NCBI GenBank assembly: GCA_903822375.1
Contig: CAIJOU010000474.1
Span: 1 to 12,054 of the forward strand
Direction of reading: 5' to 3'
From: Candidatus Hydrogenedentota bacterium
GTDB taxonomy: Bacteria; Hydrogenedentota; Hydrogenedentia; Hydrogenedentales; CAITNO01
Length of the DNA stretch: 12,054 nt
The notes beneath the pieces were generated by a model. It was not told where the DNA came from and did no database searches. It saw only the letters and a list, made by a program, of their open reading frames with translations. This document shows, one piece after another, positions 7,061-12,054 of this stretch. The position numbers and the translations under genes were made by a program. Positions within the stretch are counted from its first letter, which is position 1. Every line of letters begins with the position of its first letter.

Positions 7061-8488
7061 TTACCGAATCCACGGCCAGGACAATGGAAGCCAGAAGGCC
7101 AAGGTCCAGGCCAGCGTTATCGCTGAAGCGACCGCCCCGGCGCGGTAGTCCGCGGTGCGCAAAGTGGCCACGGCATGGACCCCGGAAAGCATGGCCATGA
7201 TAAAGGCCCAGATGCACAGGATCATGCATCCGAAAGCAAGGCTTGGCATGGCAGCAAACAGCGCTGCACTCAACAGAAGCAACGGTGCACAGCGCGTAAA
7301 CGCGGACACGAAGAACCTCACCCCCACGGTATCCAACTGCACCCGCTCCAGCGCCCACGCGCCCGCCAGGAACAACGGCATCAGGAAGGGCGTGAATATG
7401 AACCATGTGGCAAAACGGCCCGGATGGGCGAGTCCGCAGGTAAAGATATGGACATCCAGCACCCAGGACAGCAGCAGCACGAAGACGGCGCCGAACACAA
7501 TGCCCTTGGCCAGGGCGACAATGAATGAACCCGAACGCGGTGCCCCGCCCACACCCCTGCGGCCCAGCATCCGCCCCGCAACGCGGTAGGGATTGACACT
7601 CCAACTGCGGGTGGCGCTTGGGATGGGGGCGGCCAGTTCGCGCCGGGGCACCAGACCCGCAACAAATCCGGCCAGCGAAAACGCGGCCGCGCAACCGAGG
7701 AGCGCACCCAGCATCGCGCAGGCCCAACGGCCCCAGGGAAAGTGGACCGGACCGGAAAAGCCCAGCGCCGTGTTTGTCCAGGCGATGATGCGGGTGAGCA
7801 GCACGGGGTCCACGGGTTCCAACATGTGGTCGCTGAAAGGGCTGATGATGACGTCGGCCTTGCCGGCCGATTCAGCGCGCGCCTGAGCCCCGTTGAAAAG
7901 TTCTTCAAAACGTCCCGCGGCCACCAGCATCTTGCAGGAAGAGAACTGTCTGGGCAGCATCCCCAGCGAGACAAACGCGCCGACACCGGTGTCCGGCGCC
8001 GCCAGCGCCACCGCGCCGGCCATCCCGCCCATCGAGTGCCCCAGGTAACCCACGGGCACCTTGCCCAGCGTATGCGCCCAGGCAATCCATGCCTTCAGCT
8101 GGGCCGCATTGGTGGACCAGTCAAAGCGCTCCTGCGATCGGCCATGCCCCCAGAAATCGAGCGTCACGGCCGTGTAGCCGTTTTCGGCAAAGGCCTTTGC
8201 AACCGTGGCCATAACCCCCTGATTGGAGGTGACGCCGTGCCCAATCAACATAACCGCCTTGGACAACGCCGGTTTCCAGACCGTTCCCACGCAGGGTTTG
8301 CCGTCGGGGCCCGTGATGGTGACGGTTTCCCGCGTCACCCCGCTTGGTATGGACAGGTACATGAGGGCCAGCGCCAGCCCATACAGGCAGACCCCCAAGC
8401 CCAGTGACCGCCACGCACGGGAAGACGAATGGCCGCCGCGCTCGCCATTTTCCGAAACCGCCGAAGATGTGTTCATGTCCCATATCAT
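7061..8488 (-). CDS. Alpha/beta hydrolase fused to a polytopic membrane domain
   Basis: A 475-residue membrane protein. After a hydrophilic start and one hydrophobic helix (about 29-47) comes an alpha/beta-hydrolase domain: IGHGVTSNQG around 82-91 (oxyanion region), DFWGHGRS at 111-118, the nucleophile elbow GHSMGG with Ser152, and His221 in FSDHMLEP. The usual acid loop reads AGRFEELF (191-198), so the catalytic acid is probably Glu195 or Glu196 rather than Asp. Residues of about 250-475 hold roughly six more hydrophobic segments (about 254-280, 321-347, 360-385, 400-415, 420-440, 449-470). Substrate unknown; an envelope lipid or ester is a guess. ATG 8488 follows an in-frame stop. An alternative ATG at 8476 is equally possible, as neither has a good ribosome binding site. 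The next minus-strand gene upstream is the propeller lipoprotein, 257 bp away. Confidence 0.85.
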   Translation of the reverse strand: MIWDMNTSSAVSENGERGGHSSSRAWRSLGLGVCLYGLALALMYLSIPSGVTRETVTITGPDGKPCVGTVWKPALSKAVMLIGHGVTSNQGVMATVAKAFAENGYTAVTLDFWGHGRSQERFDWSTNAAQLKAWIAWAHTLGKVPVGYLGHSMGGMAGAVALAAPDTGVGAFVSLGMLPRQFSSCKMLVAAGRFEELFNGAQARAESAGKADVIISPFSDHMLEPVDPVLLTRIIAWTNTALGFSGPVHFPWGRWACAMLGALLGCAAAFSLAGFVAGLVPRRELAAPIPSATRSWSVNPYRVAGRMLGRRGVGGAPRSGSFIVALAKGIVFGAVFVLLLSWVLDVHIFTCGLAHPGRFATWFIFTPFLMPLFLAGAWALERVQLDTVGVRFFVSAFTRCAPLLLLSAALFAAMPSLAFGCMILCIWAFIMAMLSGVHAVATLRTADYRAGAVASAITLAWTLAFWLPLSWPWIR

Positions 8489-8745
8489 ATGAGGTCACAG
8501 GGCATTCCTACAAATGGCAGCCATGACTCTTGGCTGGGTGGGGCAACCAAGGAATTGACCACGCATTGTCCCACATGGCTCATTGCGGTTGGCGGACGGC
8601 GATAGGCCACAGGGAGAACCCAACGAACAGTCCGCCCCAGCTTTGCCGATCGACCTGCCGACCTGGGAAGAATTGGACCTGTCCCGCAGTGACCGGGCCG
8701 TCTCCGTCGCGCCACAGAAACAGAGGATGCTCATTCGGATTTGCG
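8489..8745. other. Gap between two minus-strand genes, with a hairpin
   Basis: No gene is supported in these 257 bases. An inverted repeat, CTTGGCTG (8529-8536) and CAACCAAG (8544-8551), with one G-T wobble and a 7-base loop, lies about 40 bp upstream of the membrane hydrolase start. It has no T-run. I see no clear promoter or terminator. Confidence 0.45.
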
Positions 8746-10155
8746 TCAATCCTCAGGCACGCTCACGGCATCGCCGTTCGCGTTCGTCTTGACCACGTAC
8801 ATGTCGCGGCCGCCCGCGCCGAAAGACTCCGTATACCCGGCAAGGACGAAGCCCCCGTCGGGTGCCTGAACCAACGCCTGCGCCCCATCGTCCTTTGTGC
8901 CGCCAAAGGCCTTCTCCCATTCCCTACCGGAGGTGGAGGAGAGTTTTACGAGGCAAAAATCCTTGGAACCGGCACCGAACGAATTCGTGTCCCCCGCGAA
9001 GACACTGCCGTTGTCGGAAACCGAGATGACATCCCGGGCATGCTCGTACTTGTTCCAGCCAAAGGGCGCCCCCACCCCATTTCCGTCATTGTCGGTCACA
9101 GCGAAGAATATTTCATCGCCCTGCGTTGCCGAGTTGGCGGTGCCTCCCAACACATATCCAAATCCACTGTGTCTTGGCGCCACGGCATAGGTGTACTCAC
9201 TCTTCGTGCCTCCGTAGGTTTTCGACCACACCACCTCCCCGCCATTGTCCACTTTGACCAGATAGGCATCCACACCACCGGCACCGAAAGAAGTCGTCCA
9301 GCCCGCCAGGACGCAGCCCCCCCCCGTTACCGGCGCAATGGACTCACCCACCTCGGCGCCTGCTCCGCCATACGTTTTGCTTCCCAAAACGTTACCCGCA
9401 AAACCAATCATCATCAACAGCATATCCGTGCCCCCCGTGGACGTAGACCCAAGAATGAAATAGCCGCCGGAAACGACCAGGATATCGTTGGCATAGTCGT
9501 CACCCGCCCCTCCATACGTCTTTGCCCATTGCAGACCGCCCGTCCCGTCAGTCTTGACCGCATAAAAGTCATAGCCGGCAGAACCGGGGGAATTGGTGTA
9601 GCCGGCAAGGATGTAACCGCCATCCGCTGTCAGCCGCACCGCATTGGCCGATTCGGCGCCTGACCCACCAAAGGTTCTATACCATTCCTGCTCGCCCTGT
9701 GAATTGAGTTTGACGAGATACATGTCGCTCGCGCCCGCACCGAATGAGTACGTCAGTCCGGCGACTATATAACCTCCGTCCGGTGTGTTCTGAATGGAAA
9801 AGGCCTCATCCGAACCGGTTCCACCGAATGTCTTTGCCCAGGAATCCGGGAGAAACACCGCTGTCACAGTCACGGACCCCGCCATTGTGAGCGAAACCGG
9901 GTTGGCTGTTCCGTCCAGGTCACCCTCCCAATGGTCGAACACGAACCCGGCAAGCGCGGTGGCCGTGAGTTGCACCTCCGTCCCCGAAGGGTAGGGGCTG
10001 TCCGGCGGGTCCGCCGTCACCGTGCCCGTCCCGGCAGGCGACACCGCCGTTGTCAGCGCGTATGAAGGAACGTTGTCACAGGAGGTCAGCAACAGAATGC
10101 ACGGGAAGGCCAAGAGCAGCACCACCCCATGCTGTATGCGGAAAGACCTTTTCAT
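8746..10155 (-). CDS. Lipoprotein with bacterial-repeat domain and seven propeller-type repeats
   Basis: A 469-residue exported lipoprotein. The signal ends in a good lipobox, LTSC, with Cys26 as the modified residue. Residues of about 31-101 form a divergent InlB B-repeat ('bacterial repeat') domain, typified by the stretch GFVFDHWEGDLDGTANPVSL and the closing VTAVF. From residue 106 to 462 there are seven tandem units of about 50 residues with the pattern W-x-K-T-[FY]-G-G, then A/D, then DGGYI-x-AG-x-T-x-SFGAG-x-D-x-Y-x-VK. They start near residues 106, 158, 210, 259, 310, 367 and 413. Seven units fit one closed beta-propeller. Unit 6 (WNKYEHARD) has lost the TYGG segment. No catalytic residues are recognised, so a surface binding role is inferred. 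The start has a TCCTTC complement (GAAGGA, 10164-10169) 8 bases upstream. Confidence 0.85.
   Translation of the reverse strand: MKRSFRIQHGVVLLLAFPCILLLTSCDNVPSYALTTAVSPAGTGTVTADPPDSPYPSGTEVQLTATALAGFVFDHWEGDLDGTANPVSLTMAGSVTVTAVFLPDSWAKTFGGTGSDEAFSIQNTPDGGYIVAGLTYSFGAGASDMYLVKLNSQGEQEWYRTFGGSGAESANAVRLTADGGYILAGYTNSPGSAGYDFYAVKTDGTGGLQWAKTYGGAGDDYANDILVVSGGYFILGSTSTGGTDMLLMMIGFAGNVLGSKTYGGAGAEVGESIAPVTGGGCVLAGWTTSFGAGGVDAYLVKVDNGGEVVWSKTYGGTKSEYTYAVAPRHSGFGYVLGGTANSATQGDEIFFAVTDNDGNGVGAPFGWNKYEHARDVISVSDNGSVFAGDTNSFGAGSKDFCLVKLSSTSGREWEKAFGGTKDDGAQALVQAPDGGFVLAGYTESFGAGGRDMYVVKTNANGDAVSVPED
8770..9840 (-). repeat. Seven tandem coding repeats of about 150 bp
   Basis: DNA encoding the seven propeller-type units of the lipoprotein. 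The units have diverged at the nucleotide level, but conserved stretches encode the KTYGG and SFGAG motifs. Unit 6 is shortened at its start. Confidence 0.75.
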
Positions 10156-10336
10156 GCGACCCGTCCTTCATGCACGCAAAACGCCGTGTGTTAGGAAACT
10201 GCCTTCGCCCCGAAGAACATACGGTCCCCGCACTTCTCAATGCACCGCAAGCTTCAGAATAGCAGAAAGCACAAATATGCGCCAGACAATAATAGCCCCA
10301 AGGGGGTCCTGGCCGCGCCGGGTCGGCGATTCCCCT

Positions 10337-10457
10337 CGTTCGCAAGTTGCACTTGGGAACGTCCCTGTTCGCGAAGTCACACTTCGCTCTCCCCCTGCGA
10401 AGTACAACTTCGAAGACAATTGCGTTCAATTGCGTTCACAAGTGCAACTTGGGAACG
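10337..10457. repeat. Array of four related short palindromes
   Basis: Four hairpin units share the core (C/G)AAGT-NNN-ACTT(G/C). Unit A is 10337-10361, with arms CGTTCGCAAGT / ACTTGGGAACG, one mismatch and loop TGC. Unit B is 10371-10387, a perfect 7-bp stem GCGAAGT / ACTTCGC with loop CAC. Unit C is 10398-10412, CGAAGT / ACTTCG with loop ACA. Unit D is 10433-10457, built like A but with loop GCA, so its core is the reverse complement of A's. The outer pair uses CAAGT arms and the inner pair GAAGT arms, giving a symmetric A-B-C-D layout. Dispersed palindromes of this type occur in intergenic DNA of many environmental bacteria. Function unknown. Confidence 0.8.
10417..10436 (+). repeat. Tandem 10-bp direct repeat
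   Basis: CAATTGCGTT occurs twice back to back (10417-10426 and 10427-10436) between palindrome units C and D. The second copy runs into the left arm of unit D, which suggests slippage or duplication at a unit edge. Confidence 0.7.
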
Positions 10458-10494
10458 AGAACAAAACCGGCTGCCGGAGGACAGCTCTTGAAAT

Positions 10495-10524
10495 CTGACA
10501 ATCCGGCCTGCAATGGCCTATAAT
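10495..10524 (+). promoter_or_regulatory. Sigma70-type promoter of the HzsA-like gene
   Basis: CTGACA (10495-10500) matches the -35 consensus at five of six positions. A perfect TATAAT (10519-10524) follows after 18 bp. The expected transcript start near 10531 gives a leader of about 25 bases that includes the GAGGTGA ribosome binding site. The -10 box overlaps the in-frame ATG at 10523, which therefore cannot be the translation start. Confidence 0.75.
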
Positions 10525-10543
10525 GAGCATCATCAACCGTACC

Positions 10544-10550
10544 GAGGTGA
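10544..10550 (+). promoter_or_regulatory. Ribosome binding site of the HzsA-like gene
   Basis: GAGGTGA is a seven-base match to the anti-Shine-Dalgarno complement and ends 5 bases before the ATG at 10556. Confidence 0.8.
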
Positions 10551-10555
10551 CTCCC

Positions 10556-12054
10556 ATGGCGCGCACATTGATCTCCGCCCTGCTTCTGACCATGCTCTTC
10601 AGCCTGACGACCACCGGAGCCCGCGCGGATTTCCGGGCCGACGTGGAGGCGGACTGGCACACCCAGCTGATGAACCGCGAGGCGGGGCCCGAGACGCCGC
10701 CCACCACCGTGACGGACGCGATGGGCGGATGCGACGGGGTGAAGGACGGCAAGTGGGGGTTCCACACGCAGATTCAGCCCAACCCATGGTGGCAGGTTGA
10801 TCTGGGCGCCGCGGTGCCGGTGGACCATGTCGCACTGTGGAACCGCTGCGACGCGGCTTCCCGGAATGACAAAATCATAGTTCAGTTCTCGCAGGACGGC
10901 CAGGATTGGAAGGACGTCTACACCCACGGCGGACCCACCTTCTACGGGTTCCCGGACGGCAAACCGCTGGTGGCGCCCACGGCGGGCGAGTCCACGCGGT
11001 TCGTGCGCGTCACGCTGCGCGACACGGCCTACCTGCATCTCGACGAGGTGGAGGTGTTTGGCTTGGCCGACCCGGCAAAAAACATCGCACTCAACATGCC
11101 CGCCCTGCAAAGCAGCATCTCCAGCTGGTCGAGAGACCACCGACCGGACCCGCCCAGGAACTGGGCCTGGGGCGAGCGCGTGCAGAAGCTGATCCGGCAA
11201 ACCCGCGCCCTTCTCCTGGAACGGGCACAACAGGGCGTGGACGTTTCAGCCCAGGTAACCGCGCTGGACGCCTACGAGCAGAAGGTCGGCGGACTGGACC
11301 CGGCACAGATGGACGAAACGACGCTCAACGAAGGCCGTTGGGTCCGGCGTGAACTGCTGCTGAAAGACCCGCTGCTGAACTTTGACGCACTGCTCTTCGC
11401 GAAACGGGTGCCGGGCTCGTACAACCACATGTCCGATCAGTATTACGGCTGGTGGTCGCGGCCCGGCGGCGGCCTCTTTATAATGACCGGATTCAAGACG
11501 GGCACCCCTGAACTGCGGTGCATCTCCAACATGTTTGCCGAACCGGGCAGTTTCATGCGTCCCTCGCTGTCCTTTGACGGCACGAAGGTCCTCTTCGGCT
11601 GGTGCAAATACCATGCGGGTCTGGCCGAACAGCCGGACAAGCTCACCAAGGACAACGTGCCGGAGGACGCCTTCTACCATGTCTTTGAGATGAATCTGGA
11701 TGGCACGGGGCTGCGCCAACTCACGCAGGGCAAGTACGACGACTTCGACGCGCGCTACCTGCCCGACGGGCACATCGTGTTCCTGTCCACACGGCGCGGC
11801 CAGGCCCTTCAGGTCGGCGCGGACACGGCCGCAGAAACGATGAAGCAACCCGCGCTGCCCGACTGCTACGTGCGCTGCGGCGGCGGCCCCGAACGGCCGG
11901 TGGCGGTGTACACGCTGCACACCATGAACGCCGACGGTTCGGGCATCAACGCCATTTCGCCCTTTGAGATGTTCGAGTGGACGCCGAGCGTCGCCGCCGA
12001 CGGCGCGATCCTCTACTCGCGCTGGGACTACATTGACCGCTGGAATATGCCCTA
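10556..12054 (+). CDS. Secreted discoidin / HzsA-like propeller protein (3' end outside window)
   Basis: The first 499 residues are visible; the frame is open at the window edge. Residues 1-24 are a clear Sec signal ending in ARA before DF. Residues of about 28-170 form a discoidin (F5/8 type C)-like carbohydrate-binding domain: WWQVDLG at 78-84, HVALWNR at 91-97, IIVQFSQDGQDWKDV at 107-121, RFVRVTL at 148-154 and LDEVEVFG at 162-169. From about 268 (LLKDPLLNFDALLFAKR) onward it matches the middle/propeller part of proteins related to hydrazine synthase alpha subunit: FMRPSLSFDGTKVLFGW at 333-349, NLDGTGLRQLT at 380-390, YLPDGHIVFLSTRRG at 401-415 and ILYSRWDYID at 485-494. These resemble TolB/PD40 propeller blades. 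No CxxCH haem motif occurs in the visible part. Many such proteins in Planctomycetota-like genomes are unrelated to anammox, so a surface polysaccharide-binding or enzymatic role is more likely than hydrazine synthesis. Confidence 0.82.
   Translation, partial: MARTLISALLLTMLFSLTTTGARADFRADVEADWHTQLMNREAGPETPPTTVTDAMGGCDGVKDGKWGFHTQIQPNPWWQVDLGAAVPVDHVALWNRCDAASRNDKIIVQFSQDGQDWKDVYTHGGPTFYGFPDGKPLVAPTAGESTRFVRVTLRDTAYLHLDEVEVFGLADPAKNIALNMPALQSSISSWSRDHRPDPPRNWAWGERVQKLIRQTRALLLERAQQGVDVSAQVTALDAYEQKVGGLDPAQMDETTLNEGRWVRRELLLKDPLLNFDALLFAKRVPGSYNHMSDQYYGWWSRPGGGLFIMTGFKTGTPELRCISNMFAEPGSFMRPSLSFDGTKVLFGWCKYHAGLAEQPDKLTKDNVPEDAFYHVFEMNLDGTGLRQLTQGKYDDFDARYLPDGHIVFLSTRRGQALQVGADTAAETMKQPALPDCYVRCGGGPERPVAVYTLHTMNADGSGINAISPFEMFEWTPSVAADGAILYSRWDYIDRWNMP

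Larger units (their letters stand above)
10156..10555. other. Divergent intergenic region with a hairpin array and a promoter
   Basis: These 400 bases separate the propeller lipoprotein (minus) from the HzsA-like gene (plus). The left 170 bases show no clear feature beyond the lipoprotein ribosome binding site at 10164-10169. The right part holds four palindromes (10337-10457), a tandem 10-bp repeat and a sigma70 promoter, each listed separately. Confidence 0.6.

Noticed and set aside
8530..9663. 377-codon plus-strand open frame opposite the propeller lipoprotein
   Set aside because: It mirrors the repeated coding sequence on the minus strand, and the minus-strand product has a lipobox and recognisable repeats. 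The plus frame shows only Arg/His-rich mirror sequence.
10337..10457. Hairpin array as a CRISPR
   Set aside because: The units are short palindromes with differing arms and irregular spacing, without identical 24-40 bp direct repeats or unique spacers, and no cas genes are present.
10240..10498. Short open frames through the palindrome array as small proteins
   Set aside because: They translate the repeat DNA (for example SQVQLGN-like peptides), a common artefact of such repeats, and lack start signals.
10523..10556. Upstream ATG at 10523 as the start of the HzsA-like gene
   Set aside because: It overlaps the TATAAT box and lacks a ribosome binding site. The ATG at 10556 has GAGGTGA at good spacing and is followed at once by a signal peptide.
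10556..12054. Reading the HzsA-like protein as evidence for anammox
   Set aside because: The similarity covers propeller-type blades only, no haem c motif is visible, and there are no hydrazine-pathway neighbours.

Overview
The window looks like chromosomal DNA from a GC-rich, envelope-bearing, probably environmental bacterium. A HzsA-like (hydrazine synthase alpha-related) protein with an N-terminal discoidin domain, a LruC/DUF4114 secreted protein, a lipoprotein built of repeated propeller-type blades and short palindromic intergenic repeats together suggest a Planctomycetota, Lentisphaerota or Hydrogenedentota-type organism. That placement is inference from gene content and is not certain. 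I see no phage, insertion sequence, CRISPR array, rRNA or tRNA.

Layout. Bases 57-827 (minus) encode a compact NAD kinase. It is divergent, across a 444-bp gap, from a plus-strand pair: a WecA/MraY-type polyprenyl-phosphate sugar-1-phosphate transferase with a long extra C-terminal domain (1272-2888) and a membrane-anchored alpha/beta hydrolase (2939-3823). About 925 bp without a convincing gene follow. Then comes a two-gene plus-strand operon (4749-6826): a small lipoprotein with a beta-sandwich-like domain, and a secreted protein with DUF4114 and LruC domains. It ends in a strong intrinsic terminator (6869-6909). Two minus-strand genes converge on it: an alpha/beta hydrolase fused to a multi-pass membrane domain (7061-8488) and a lipoprotein with a bacterial-repeat domain plus seven propeller-like repeats (8746-10155). 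The last gene (10556 to the window edge, plus) is a signal-peptide-bearing discoidin/HzsA-like protein, truncated by the window.

The 400-bp divergent gap between the last two genes is the most structured non-coding DNA here. It holds four short hairpin palindromes of one family (10337-10457), a tandem 10-bp repeat between two of them, and then a near-consensus sigma70 promoter (10495-10524) that fixes the start of the HzsA-like gene.

Functionally, most genes belong to envelope biogenesis or the cell surface: lipid-linked sugar synthesis, anchored hydrolases, and lipoproteins or secreted proteins with adhesive or calcium-binding features. NAD kinase is the one core-metabolism gene. I see no single catalytic pathway linking all of them. 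The features most worth following are the split LruC gene pair, the hairpin array, and the extra domains on the WecA-like transferase and the second hydrolase.
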